DNA of 64,000 bases from SMWC01 sp045561055 (GTDB lineage: Bacteria > Pseudomonadota > Gammaproteobacteria > Steroidobacterales > Rariloculaceae), in assembly GCA_045561055.1 (NCBI GenBank), contig JBJKYL010000013.1:186001-250000 (forward strand), given 5' to 3'. This document shows positions 1 to 7,887 of the stretch, piece by piece. Under the pieces are notes generated by a model that was given only the letters and a program-made list of their open reading frames with translations, searched no databases and was not told where the DNA came from. Position 1 is the first letter of the stretch. Each line of letters opens with the position of its first letter. The position numbers were made by a program, and so were the translations under genes.

Positions 1-540
1 AACACCAATGAAATGGCGATGATTGCGGCGAATCTGACTGAGGCTGAGAAAGAAGAGATAGTTGAATACTATACTTCTTTGCCGTTTCGCAAGATGGTAC
101 GTGTAGTTGAATCCGAAGAGGCACCGCAGGTACGCGTTACGACTAATCGACTGATGTTACCGCTTCCGGATTTGCCTTCGGTACCGTTAGGGCAGCGTAT
201 CATCGAAGTACCGGAGGATCCCGAACGCACTGAAATGAGCCGCGATCCGCGTGGCGGTTTTGTTGCCTATGTGCCGGTAGGAAGTGTCGCCAAAGGTGAG
301 GAACTTGTTACGACCGGTGGTGGTAAGACGATTCAATGCGGTCTATGTCACGGTCCGGATCAGACAGGCTTGGCGGCAATACCGAGTATAGCCGGGCGTA
401 CCGCGAGCTATACGATGCGTCAGCTGTGGGATGTTAAACAGGGCACGCGGAAAAGCCCGATCATGACACCCATCGTGGCGAACCTTAGTGCCGAAGATAT
501 GTTAAATATAGTCGCCTATCTAGCTGGTTTAGATCCATAA
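1..540 (+). CDS. c-type cytochrome, 3' part (gene runs off the left edge)
   Basis: The reading frame is open from base 1, so the gene starts outside the window; the first internal ATG is at 13. A single haem c attachment motif CGLCH lies about 115 residues in, followed by an AGRTASYTMRQL segment and a C-terminal helix ending AYLAGL, the usual layout of a class I cytochrome c domain. The first visible residues (ANLTEAEKEEIVEYYTSL) look like the last helix of a preceding cytochrome c domain, so the whole protein is probably a periplasmic di-haem cytochrome of the c4/c553 type. It ends 1 base before the next gene, suggesting one transcript with the DUF6152 protein. The electron partner is unknown. 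Confidence 0.8.
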   Translation, partial: NTNEMAMIAANLTEAEKEEIVEYYTSLPFRKMVRVVESEEAPQVRVTTNRLMLPLPDLPSVPLGQRIIEVPEDPERTEMSRDPRGGFVAYVPVGSVAKGEELVTTGGGKTIQCGLCHGPDQTGLAAIPSIAGRTASYTMRQLWDVKQGTRKSPIMTPIVANLSAEDMLNIVAYLAGLDP

Positions 541-541
541 A

Positions 542-1591
542 ATGCTATTTATATACTTGCTTATCGCTGCAGTGACCGTTGTCATACCGATGTCTCCAGC
601 GTCAGGGCATCACAGCGATGCCGGACTAGATATGGAGAACGTAGTAACGTTCGAGGGCGTCATTACTGAATACAGCATGCGGAATCCGCATACCTATTTC
701 ACCGCTATGTCCACGAATGAGCAAGGTGAGGAAATAGAGTGGACCGTTCAGATGGGTTCTGCTCTTACTGTGACACGTAGAGGATGGAGGCCAGACTCAC
801 TTCTCGTGGGAGATCAAGTATCAGTTGGTTTGCATCGTGCAATTGACGGTCGTCCTTACGGATTGATTGGGTGGATTTCGAAAGAGGGCGGTGAGGTCGT
901 GAATGCCGATATTGTCGCTGGTCCCGGAAGCATAGTTGCTTCGGGTCCACCGCCGACAACATCTACAATAGAAGGTAGATGGATAGTTGATAGAACTAGT
1001 CTTGGGGAAGACTACCCCGGTGGGCTGGATCAGCTTACGTTGGCAGAATTGACGTTGACCGAGGAAGGCAGAATTGCAGAGGAGGCCTATAGCCAGAATT
1101 CGTCAGAGAACCCTGAGCTATTGTGCGTTTCGAAACCAACGCCGTCGATGATAGTGTATACCGATCTCTATCCGCTTGAGATTGAATTCAACGAAGGTGA
1201 AGAAACGATAGTTATTCGAAGTCAGTATTTTGACGTCGAGCGTACCGTTTTCATGGACGGTCGCGAGCATCCTGCTGCTAATGAGCGTACACATCAAGGG
1301 CATTCAGTTGGACACTGGGAGGACGATATATTAGTCGTTGACACAACGAATTTTTCCGATCACCGGTCGCCGTACCAGAATGGAATTCCTGCCGGAGGCA
1401 TGAAACACGTCGTGGAGCGCTATCAGCTAGCTGAAGGCGGTACGCGGATGAGCGTCGAGTTTATGCTCGAAGACCCTGAATATATCGTCGGCTCTATGAC
1501 TCACGTGCGGTCATTGATCTACTCGCCACAGATGGATATGTCGCCTTTTAACTGTGATTTGGAGGCGACGCGGCGTTTCGTGCCTCGCTAG
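542..1591 (+). CDS. exported DUF6152-type protein, long form
   Basis: This 349-residue protein has an N-terminal signal peptide (hydrophobic residues 2-15) and a likely cleavage after Ala-Ser-Gly, leaving His-His-Ser at the mature N terminus. The first ~115 residues match what I recall as the DUF6152 family: an HHS start, the phrase RNPHTYF and a beta-rich body ending in GLIGW. The C-terminal ~200 residues form a second domain with GHSVGHWEDDILVVDTTNF, which recurs in the long paralogue at 54467-55537. The function of the family is not known to me. Linkage to an upstream cytochrome c gene (1-base gap) suggests a periplasmic role connected with redox or metal chemistry; this is inference. Confidence 0.7.
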   Translation: MLFIYLLIAAVTVVIPMSPASGHHSDAGLDMENVVTFEGVITEYSMRNPHTYFTAMSTNEQGEEIEWTVQMGSALTVTRRGWRPDSLLVGDQVSVGLHRAIDGRPYGLIGWISKEGGEVVNADIVAGPGSIVASGPPPTTSTIEGRWIVDRTSLGEDYPGGLDQLTLAELTLTEEGRIAEEAYSQNSSENPELLCVSKPTPSMIVYTDLYPLEIEFNEGEETIVIRSQYFDVERTVFMDGREHPAANERTHQGHSVGHWEDDILVVDTTNFSDHRSPYQNGIPAGGMKHVVERYQLAEGGTRMSVEFMLEDPEYIVGSMTHVRSLIYSPQMDMSPFNCDLEATRRFVPR

Positions 1592-1623
1592 AATGGATCA
1601 TTGCCTACAGTAACGTAGTCTAC

Positions 1624-2517
1624 TCAGGTACAGGACGCGTCGAAGATCGACTGGATCGACGAGTCCAGTGTTTGCTCGAATTCTTCGATAGATAGCTGCG
1701 CTGATAGCCCTTCGGTTAACGCTCTAGAAAAACTCGCAACCATGCCGTTGTTTTCGGTTAGTCGTCGATTAGCCTCTTCACGAGAATAGCCGCCGGATAG
1801 AGCTACCATCTTTATCAAATTCGGGTGTTCCTGACACAAGCCGTAGAAATTAGCTTCTTCCGGAAGCGTCAGTTTGAAGATGACGCGTTCGTTTGTATCT
1901 AGTTTAGCAAGGTTTGCGAGCAATTCATTTCGGAGAATAACTTCCGCTTCGGCTTTATCAACAGCGTTAATGTCGATCTCTGGCTCAATAATAGGTACCA
2001 GACCTGCAGCAACGATATCTCTGCCAATTTCAAATTGTTGTGCGACGACATGACCAATACCAACAGCGTTAGCGCTTTTGATTACAGAACGCATTTTTGT
2101 GCCGAATACATTATGTGACTTCGCTTTTTCTAGCAGTTCGGCGAGGTTCGGTATGGGTTTCATGATCTGAACACCATCGACTTCGTCGGCAAGACCCTTA
2201 TCCACTTTTAAGAAAGGTAAAACGTTTTTAGTTTCCCAGAGATACTGCGCTGAATGCTGATCGTTTATGTCACGGTCCAGCGTATTCTCGAACAGAATTG
2301 CACCTAGTATTCGGTCGCCGTCAAACGCTGAGCTCGTAACGATCCGGGTACGCATTTCATGCACGCGCGCGAACATTTCTGCGTCGTTGCTGTAGGCATC
2401 CTCACCGACGCCGTAAAGCATTAATGCTTTCGGTGTGCTGCCGCCACTTTGATCCAGCGCGGCGATGAAACCTTGCTGATTATGTATTTTGTTCAATTGA
2501 TCATCGAATATTGACAT
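1624..2517 (-). CDS. fda: class I fructose-bisphosphate aldolase
   Basis: The 297-residue cytoplasmic enzyme would cleave fructose 1,6-bisphosphate to dihydroxyacetone phosphate and glyceraldehyde 3-phosphate in glycolysis and the reverse in gluconeogenesis. Family signs are FIAALDQSGGSTPKAL near the N terminus, GAILFENTLDR, VPIIEPEI and the Schiff-base lysine region VIFKLTLPEE, followed by ALSGGYSREEAN. Length and order match the short bacterial/eukaryotic-like class I type rather than the archaeal-type or class II enzymes. It is transcribed alone, convergent with the cytochrome/DUF6152 pair. The ATG at 2517 is followed directly by MSIFDDQLNKI, the normal start of the family. Confidence 0.92.
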   Translation of the reverse strand: MSIFDDQLNKIHNQQGFIAALDQSGGSTPKALMLYGVGEDAYSNDAEMFARVHEMRTRIVTSSAFDGDRILGAILFENTLDRDINDQHSAQYLWETKNVLPFLKVDKGLADEVDGVQIMKPIPNLAELLEKAKSHNVFGTKMRSVIKSANAVGIGHVVAQQFEIGRDIVAAGLVPIIEPEIDINAVDKAEAEVILRNELLANLAKLDTNERVIFKLTLPEEANFYGLCQEHPNLIKMVALSGGYSREEANRRLTENNGMVASFSRALTEGLSAQLSIEEFEQTLDSSIQSIFDASCT

Positions 2518-2941
2518 AGAACTTCGCTAGCTCCTTAGCTTGGTGCAAGAGATATATGAGTTGATGTAAAAGATAATGGAGAAAGTATATGTTAGATCGA
2601 CCCTGGAAAATAGAAAGGGATTCTGGCGGCCCTAACCTGCCCACTAACCGAACAGTATCCTATAAGGTATATATAGGATGTTGTTCGGTTAAACATAAAA
2701 GAAGTGGGATCCTTCTATATTCCCCAGCCAGATTCAAGGAAAGCCGTCCAATCCTCCTACGCCAACAGAAAATTATGCTGGCTCATCGCCCATCACCAGG
2801 TCAGCCAATAACCACAAACAACAAAAAACTTGGTAGCGTTTAACCACTAATAGCCATACGGCTCCACTCTTTCATAAAACAAGCAGGCAATCGAGCTGAT
2901 TCGATACTCAGACTTTCGATCGAAAAGCCCTGTTATAGTTC
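2518..2941. other. gene-free stretch containing a large palindrome
   Basis: No convincing gene is present. The longest open frame (2589-2843, plus strand) has no family resemblance and no ribosome-binding site. The only structured element is the inverted repeat at 2646-2690. The right part may be eroded remains of the truncated gene that begins at 3076, but I could not recognise any further conserved segment. Confidence 0.5.
2646..2690. repeat. 19-bp inverted repeat with 7-base loop
   Basis: Left arm 2646-2664 and right arm 2672-2690 are complementary at 17 of 19 positions (the two mismatches are adjacent). The arms read AACCGAACA..ATCCTATA and its complement, around the loop AGGTATA. There is no T run on either side, so a simple intrinsic terminator is unlikely. 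It may be an operator, a structured RNA or the end of a small mobile element. Confidence 0.75.
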
Positions 2942-3076
2942 CTATCCTCCGCTGGAAGGAACAAGAACTTCCACGTTGCCCAAATATTCTCGCAGCAGAC
3001 CAACAGTACTTCGCACGATGGCTTCGCAGCCACGGGTTCCAAAAGTGTGGTGACCTGTCAGATAGATTCGTTTCAT
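2942..3076 (-). pseudogene. truncated polysaccharide pyruvyl transferase-like N terminus
   Basis: Only 44 residues are encoded before a TAG stop. The start MKRIYLTGHHTFGTRGCEAI followed by VRSTVGLLRE and VEVLVPS resembles the first strand and helix of polysaccharide pyruvyl transferase family proteins, which transfer a pyruvyl group onto sugars of surface polysaccharides and are normally over 300 residues. The ATG (3076-3074) overlaps the TGA of the upstream phosphodiesterase gene as ATGA, so the two were once a translationally coupled pair. The rest of the gene is missing, so this is a remnant. The family call is from motif memory and is moderate in certainty; the truncation is read directly from the sequence. 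Confidence 0.6.
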
Positions 3077-4581
3077 GTTTTGGGAGTCTCCGATGACTTT
3101 AACTGTCTATTTTTCAAGGCAGGAAATCTCTGCTGAATGTGACCATACACCGCTGTCAAGTTACTTGTCTCGGTTGATTTACAGTTCCATTTTCCACTGG
3201 TGCAGACCGCAAGCGGCGTATGCGCTTTGCCAACCGACCGTGTATCTTTTTTCGTTCCGTATAGATCAAAGCGTCGACTTGATAGGGGTGTCTCGGTCAC
3301 AAAATCAACAAAGAGGGAGGAAGTATGATAACTGTCTGGCAATGTCAGCACCACATCAGGGAATTTCTGAGCGGCTAAGCCGGTTCCGGTATTGCCCTTC
3401 GCACGGGCCTGCATGCCGTGTAGCTTCGAGAGCGAGTGTTCATTGAAAAGTTGCACGATTTTTTCAGTCAGTTTAGAGATGTCAGCAGGGGCGACTGGGC
3501 CACCGAACCTAGCGCTGTCGTTTACGTAGATGCCATGGGTCCCGTTGCTATAGGCAATGGAAAAGGCTCTAGTTTGGGCTTGGTTGAATCCGACCATGGA
3601 CTGATAGGAAGACTTGATGTTCGGATTTTTTTTGAGCCGCGCCTTGAAACCTTTGGGCAGCAAATGCTTGAAGGATTTGACGGCTTTAAACAACCAAGAT
3701 TTGGATCTAGACTTTGTTTGAAGCCCCGCCTCAATAAGGAATGCATTTGAATTCACGGCAAATTTCCGAACCGCCATAGAGTGATCCGAGACTAAAAGCA
3801 CCTCAGTGTTAGGATAAGTCTCGATTAGGGTGCGCATATGAGCATCAAACGCACGGTAGAAATCTTCAGCAGCGTTAATGAACTCATAGTTGGCTGTCGG
3901 ATCGTTCCGGCTTTTCTTTTCCAGTTCAGGAAGTAAATAAGTTTCGGTTGTTACGGGCGAGGATTTAAATACGAGAAAGCCGAATTCAATTTGGTGTTTT
4001 GCGGCAAGCTGCACGAACATCGCACCGCGCCTAGCATTCATTTTGTCGAGCGCAGCGAAGAAATTTTTTGGATCGTAGAGGCCCGCTTCCCCCAGCAAGG
4101 TCTCATTGCGTTCGTCAACGATGTAACCGCCATCGTTCAGCTCAGTTTCAAGGCCGGTCGGATGACATTGATCGGGTGACGCCTCTTTGGATACTGGGCC
4201 TCCGCCGCCGCCTCCAGATACGAAGAATCCGTCAACTTTAGGAGCCGGGAAGGTTGTGGGTACGTTCATAATTCCGACGCGATAACCACGTTCGTTCAGA
4301 ACTTGCCAAATCGGTTTGGTGTCGACTCCTAGAGCTGGCACATCCCCAAGTTTGAACTTGTCGCTCCATTTAAGAGAGCTTGCCATCAACGGTCCTTCAT
4401 AAAGCGCGCCAGTGTCATAGGCATGTTTTCCGAGCATGATTTCTGACCAGCCCCGACTGATCAAGTCCTCATGGAGTGTGAGGCCATGGCCCCTGTCGAT
4501 CAAAGACTTGATGAAAGGCGTCCAGCCACGGTTGAAGGTGTCGGCGTTTACACCGTCCATTCCGATTGTCAGCAACTTCAT
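3073..4581 (-). CDS. alkaline phosphatase superfamily phosphodiesterase/pyrophosphatase-like protein
   Basis: This 502-residue protein has the layout of the type I phosphodiesterase/nucleotide pyrophosphatase group. It starts MKLLTIGMDGVNADTF, where the Asp after GM is a metal ligand; a nucleophile-like segment with a Ser near SRGWSEIMLG follows; then comes NVPTTFPAP, and VLLVSDHSM at residues about 265-273 supplies the second Asp-His metal pair. There is no signal peptide, so it acts in the cytoplasm. Such proteins are found in surface-polysaccharide loci, which fits its coupling to the truncated pyruvyl transferase-like gene at its 3' end. The substrate is unknown. It lies next to a tRNA-bounded segment and may be horizontally acquired. 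Confidence 0.7.
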   Translation of the reverse strand: MKLLTIGMDGVNADTFNRGWTPFIKSLIDRGHGLTLHEDLISRGWSEIMLGKHAYDTGALYEGPLMASSLKWSDKFKLGDVPALGVDTKPIWQVLNERGYRVGIMNVPTTFPAPKVDGFFVSGGGGGGPVSKEASPDQCHPTGLETELNDGGYIVDERNETLLGEAGLYDPKNFFAALDKMNARRGAMFVQLAAKHQIEFGFLVFKSSPVTTETYLLPELEKKSRNDPTANYEFINAAEDFYRAFDAHMRTLIETYPNTEVLLVSDHSMAVRKFAVNSNAFLIEAGLQTKSRSKSWLFKAVKSFKHLLPKGFKARLKKNPNIKSSYQSMVGFNQAQTRAFSIAYSNGTHGIYVNDSARFGGPVAPADISKLTEKIVQLFNEHSLSKLHGMQARAKGNTGTGLAAQKFPDVVLTLPDSYHTSSLFVDFVTETPLSSRRFDLYGTKKDTRSVGKAHTPLAVCTSGKWNCKSTETSNLTAVYGHIQQRFPALKNRQLKSSETPKT

Positions 4582-4602
4582 AGGGACCTCGCTTGATTTA
4601 AT

Positions 4603-4630
4603 TGGCGGAGAGGGAGGTATTCAAACCCAC
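4603..4630. repeat. degenerate copy of a tRNA-Ser 3' end (att-like)
   Basis: These 28 bases match 23 of 28 with the 3' end of the tRNA-Ser gene at 5308-5335, in the same orientation, including the CCA end, discriminator G and most of the T loop. The T stem no longer pairs fully and no 5' half of a tRNA is present. It could be the far attachment site of an integrated element or the relic of a second tRNA-Ser gene. Confidence 0.55.
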
Positions 4631-4637
4631 CGATCTC

Positions 4638-5195
4638 TCACTTCTTGTTTCCGCGACCGCCGTCCTTGCCGTACCCACTGGCGCGGCGTGACCATTCTAC
4701 CTTGGATAGCAGTTGATCCTTGAGTTGTTTGTTTTCGGTTTCTAATTCCTCAACACGTGCCTCGGCCTTCAGTCTAGCTAGGCGTTCTGCTCGGTACCTA
4801 GCCTTTAGCTCGTTTAAGTCATCCGGTACACCGTAGGCATCAACCCCTCCAACCTTGGCGACAACTGCGGGGACAGGTTCCTCCTGACCCAGAATTATCG
4901 TGGCATCAGCGCGTAAACCAGTTACCTTAATAAGTGCTTCCTATTTTTTTTGTAACACGGCCCAACCAAAGAACTGAGAGACGTTGATGTGGTCGTTTTT
5001 CAAACGTCGCAGCCGGTGGTCTTTGGATACGTCACGAGCATAGCTAATGCGGCAGCGGACACGGTTCTTTGCCTTTGATCGGTCGTATCCACCCTTTCGA
5101 TACTCTTTGGGGTAAAGCACCTCGGCAAGCCAGTCGACCACTTGGGCTTCGGGCGCGCTGCCGAAAAGAAAGGGGAATGGCTTGGTGCTGGGCAT
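4638..5195 (-). pseudogene. unknown gene interrupted by an in-frame amber codon
   Basis: An ATG at 5195 opens a frame of 84 codons that stops at TAG (4941-4943), right after a run of eight A. The same frame then continues open for another 100 codons to TGA at 4638. The downstream part has no usable start codon but is clearly protein-like: a stretch of about 35 residues with alternating Lys/Arg/Glu and Leu (ELKARYRAERLARLKAEARV) predicts a coiled coil, and the tail is basic (GKDGGRGNKK). The whole would be about 185 residues. I do not recognise the family. The position, between a tRNA-Ser gene and a repeat of its 3' end, suggests a phage or island cargo gene. It is either a nonsense pseudogene or a read-through gene. 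Confidence 0.5.
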
Positions 5196-5307
5196 GTTTC
5201 AGCGCCAAATACAGACCGTATTCGGTGCTGAGGAATAAGACCGGCGGTAAGACCGCAAAACAAATATATTAAAACTTTTTTTATAAACAAATAGATATTT
5301 TTGTTAA

Positions 5308-5399
5308 TGGCGGAGGGAGTGGGATTCGAACCCACGGTACGCTGTGACACGTACACTTGCTTTCCAAGCAAGCGCCTTCGACCGCTCGGCCATCCCTCC
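5308..5399 (-). tRNA. tRNA-Ser (anticodon GGA)
   Basis: On the minus strand the 7-base acceptor strands GGAGGGA and TCCCTCC pair, the D arm reads GGCCGAGCGGT, the anticodon loop TTGGAAA gives anticodon GGA (codons UCC/UCU), and the T arm is GTGGG-TTCGAAT-CCCAC. A long variable arm, typical of tRNA-Ser, lies between the anticodon and T arms, and CCA is encoded. The 3' end faces the disturbed region at 4.6-5.3 kb. Confidence 0.95.
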
Positions 5400-5617
5400 G
5401 GGACGCGTGATTTTAGTGCTTATTGTCACTTAAGGCACGATACCTAACCTGAAATTCAGGATTTATAGTAATCTTTCATGCGGTATCTAATAAAATATAT
5501 GCTAATTCAGGTATTTATAGTTTATTTGTTGAAATTACTTCGGGTGTTGTCAGTATCTAGTCCGGGATATAACTATGGTCTGTACGGCTACACTACCTCA
5601 CTGTTAAAGTAGACTAG

Positions 5618-5719
5618 TCCGCGTCGGTTCCCTCGCGACGATCAGCTGTGAACCCCGTCAGACCCGGAAGGGAGCAGCGGTAGCGGCCCGGTCGGGTGCC
5701 GGGGCCGAGCTGGCGCGGA
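5618..5719 (+). ncRNA. ffs: signal recognition particle RNA (4.5S type)
   Basis: The conserved apical SRP core is present: GTCAGACCCGGAAGGGAGCAGC at the asymmetric loop and the matching GGGTGCCGGG side on the 3' arm. The ends TCCGCGTC (5618-5625) and GGCGCGGA (5712-5719) pair to close the hairpin, giving about 102 nt, close to the ~114 nt of E. coli 4.5S RNA. It lies 34 bases before dnaX, a common bacterial arrangement. The RNA binds Ffh and directs ribosomes making membrane proteins to the translocon. The exact ends are estimated from pairing. Confidence 0.9.
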
Positions 5720-5753
5720 TCTAAATTTAGTTGTTGGCAGGGTTCTTCGTCTT

Positions 5754-7397
5754 ATGAGTTATATCGTTCTTGCTAGAAAATGGCGTCCACGACGTTTTGA
5801 GGAGTTCGTCGGCCAACGACATGTCGTGACTGCTCTCGTAAACTCCCTTGCGGCCGAACGGGTACATCATGCCTATCTATTTGCGGGTACACGGGGTGTT
5901 GGTAAAACTACGGTAGCACGAATACTTGCCAAGGCATTGAACTGCGCCGAAGGAATTGTGCCCGAACCATGTGGCGCTTGTGAAGCTTGTGTCGCTATCG
6001 ATGAGGGCCGTTTTGTCGATCTCCTTGAAGTAGATGCTGCGTCTCGAACGAAAGTCGACGATACGCGCGATCTACTAGATAACGTGCAATACGCGCCGAC
6101 AACTGGACGTTTTAAAGTCTATCTGATCGACGAAGTGCATATGCTGTCTAAGCACTCTTTCAACGCATTGCTGAAGACGCTCGAGGAGCCACCGCCACAC
6201 GTTAAATTTCTGCTCGCAACGACAGATCCGCAGAAATTACCGGTCACTGTTCTATCACGCTGTTTACAATTCAATCTTAAGCGTTTGACGTTAATGCAGA
6301 TCCAGGAGCAGTTACAGAAGATCTGTACTGCTGAGGAAGTTCAGGCCGAGCCTTCTGGTTTGACCGTACTTGCTAGAGGTGCAGACGGTAGTATGCGTGA
6401 TGGGCTGAGTCTCCTCGACCAGGCGATCGCATTTGGCGATGGTGGGGTCAGCAAGGAATCGGCTGATGCGATGCTCGGAACGATTGATAGGCAGCATGTC
6501 ATCCGCCTGCTCGAAGGTCTAGCGACAGGTGATGGTTCGGCGCTCCTCAAAGAAATTGCGAGGGTTGATGAATTCGCTCCTGATTACGCGACTATTCTGG
6601 ACGAACTCATGGGCGAATTGCAGCGCTTGGCTGTAATCCAGCTAGTCGGCCGCGATGAGATGCTAGAGGAGCAGGAGGCCTTATTGGAACTTGCTGAGGC
6701 TATCTCTGCGGAGGACGTTCAGCTCTATTATCAGATTGCAGTACAAGGTCGTAAGGATTTGGACGTGTGCCGTGATCGACGGTCAGGAGTGGAGATGACG
6801 TTGTTGAGGATGTTAGCGTTTCGACCCAACGTAATGATCACTAGCGGTGGTGAAGCGGTACCTGAGGTACGCCCGCCGGAGCTGAAGCCAACAGTAGAGC
6901 GTACTTCAAAACCAGCATCGAAGGCGTCTCCAGAACTTGAACAAAAAACTTTGAAGCAGTCTGAAGAGACGCCTAAGGACCCAGGTTTAGCTAAATCGAA
7001 AACGGGCGACTGGGAGCGTTTGTTGAGTTCGGCCAACATTCGCGGTGCGGCACGTCAACTCGCCGAGCACTGTACGGTCGAAAAACAATCCGATGACCGT
7101 ATTGTGCTGATTCTGGCAGAAGAGAACGCATACCTGAATACACCGCAGGTCAAAGGTAGGCTGGAAGCTGCGTTGAGGGAGCACCTAGGCCGGGAATTAA
7201 GGCTTAATATCGGAGCTGGTTCAACACGGGCCGCAACGCCAGCAGAACTTCGGGAGGCAGGCGAAGATCAACGGATACGTAATGCGCGAGAAGCGATAGA
7301 GCAGGATCCCAATGTTCGGGCAGTGCAGGCAGCTTTCGATGCGGTCTTAGAAGCTGACAGTATTCAGCCAGCGGAGAATAAAACCACTCATCTGTAG
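5754..7397 (+). CDS. dnaX: DNA polymerase III subunit tau (gamma/tau)
   Basis: This 547-residue clamp-loader ATPase loads the beta clamp and ties the polymerase cores together. Visible are the start SYIVLARKWRPRRFEEFVGQ, Walker A GTRGVGKT at 45-52, four zinc-binding Cys (64, 73, 76, 79), Walker B DEVH at 126-129, and the sensor/arginine-finger segment LSRCLQF. The ATPase and domain III region (to ~370) is followed by a Pro/Lys/Glu-rich linker (370-420) and a C-terminal tau domain. I see no convincing slippery heptamer for programmed gamma synthesis. It is the first gene of the dnaX-ybaB-recR-HIT run, with a 169-base gap to ybaB. Confidence 0.97.
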   Translation: MSYIVLARKWRPRRFEEFVGQRHVVTALVNSLAAERVHHAYLFAGTRGVGKTTVARILAKALNCAEGIVPEPCGACEACVAIDEGRFVDLLEVDAASRTKVDDTRDLLDNVQYAPTTGRFKVYLIDEVHMLSKHSFNALLKTLEEPPPHVKFLLATTDPQKLPVTVLSRCLQFNLKRLTLMQIQEQLQKICTAEEVQAEPSGLTVLARGADGSMRDGLSLLDQAIAFGDGGVSKESADAMLGTIDRQHVIRLLEGLATGDGSALLKEIARVDEFAPDYATILDELMGELQRLAVIQLVGRDEMLEEQEALLELAEAISAEDVQLYYQIAVQGRKDLDVCRDRRSGVEMTLLRMLAFRPNVMITSGGEAVPEVRPPELKPTVERTSKPASKASPELEQKTLKQSEETPKDPGLAKSKTGDWERLLSSANIRGAARQLAEHCTVEKQSDDRIVLILAEENAYLNTPQVKGRLEAALREHLGRELRLNIGAGSTRAATPAELREAGEDQRIRNAREAIEQDPNVRAVQAAFDAVLEADSIQPAENKTTHL

Positions 7398-7566
7398 ACC
7401 GGCTATTTTTAGCTGTGCGGCATTTGTAGGGTATTAAACGCCTTAAAATTTAGTGGTGTGTGAATGTCGGGCGTACCGATAGCGAATATGTAAGATTAGT
7501 AAATTAACTTAAAACGATATATAAAATCATGATCAATATAAATTTAATATAAGGAATAAAGCACGA

Positions 7567-7887
7567 ATGAAAGGATTAGGGCGACTCATGCAGCAGGCTC
7601 AGGAAATGCAAGCCAATATGCAGAAAGCGCAGGACGAATTGGCTACGATAGAGGTAATCGGTGAGTCTGGCGGAGGGATGGTAACGTTGCGTATGACCTG
7701 TAAGCATGAAGTCCGTCGTGTCCTGATCGAAGATGCGCTGCTGCAAGACGATAAGGACATGCTCGAAGATTTAATCGCGGCTGCCTACAATGATGCTGCT
7801 CAGAAGGTCGAAACGACCGTTCAGGATAAGATGGGTGGCTTATCGGGCGGTTTGGGACTTCCGGCCGGGATGAAGTTACCATTCTAG
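7567..7887 (+). CDS. ybaB: YbaB/EbfC nucleoid-associated protein
   Basis: This 106-residue DNA-binding protein of the YbaB/EbfC family is recognised by GRLMQQAQEMQANMQKAQDE at the N terminus, the central GGGMVTLRMTCKHEV strand region and the C-terminal KMGGLSGGLGLPAGMKLPF. The family forms dimers shaped like tweezers that bind DNA; its link with recR suggests a role around recombination or nucleoid structure. An AAGGAA Shine-Dalgarno sequence lies about 10 bases before the ATG. Its TAG stop overlaps the GTG start of recR by one base, so the two are translationally coupled. Confidence 0.95.
   Translation: MKGLGRLMQQAQEMQANMQKAQDELATIEVIGESGGGMVTLRMTCKHEVRRVLIEDALLQDDKDMLEDLIAAAYNDAAQKVETTVQDKMGGLSGGLGLPAGMKLPF

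Noticed and set aside
2589..2843. An 84-codon plus-strand frame between fda and the truncated gene
   Set aside because: No ribosome-binding site, no family resemblance, and it spans the large palindrome.
4603..4630. A second functional tRNA-Ser gene
   Set aside because: Only the 3' end is similar; the T stem does not pair properly and no anticodon arm or 5' acceptor strand is present.
6900..6980. A-rich run in dnaX as a programmed -1 frameshift site for gamma
   Set aside because: The run is CAA AAA ACT in the zero frame, which does not fit the X XXY YYZ slippery pattern, and no stimulatory hairpin is evident.
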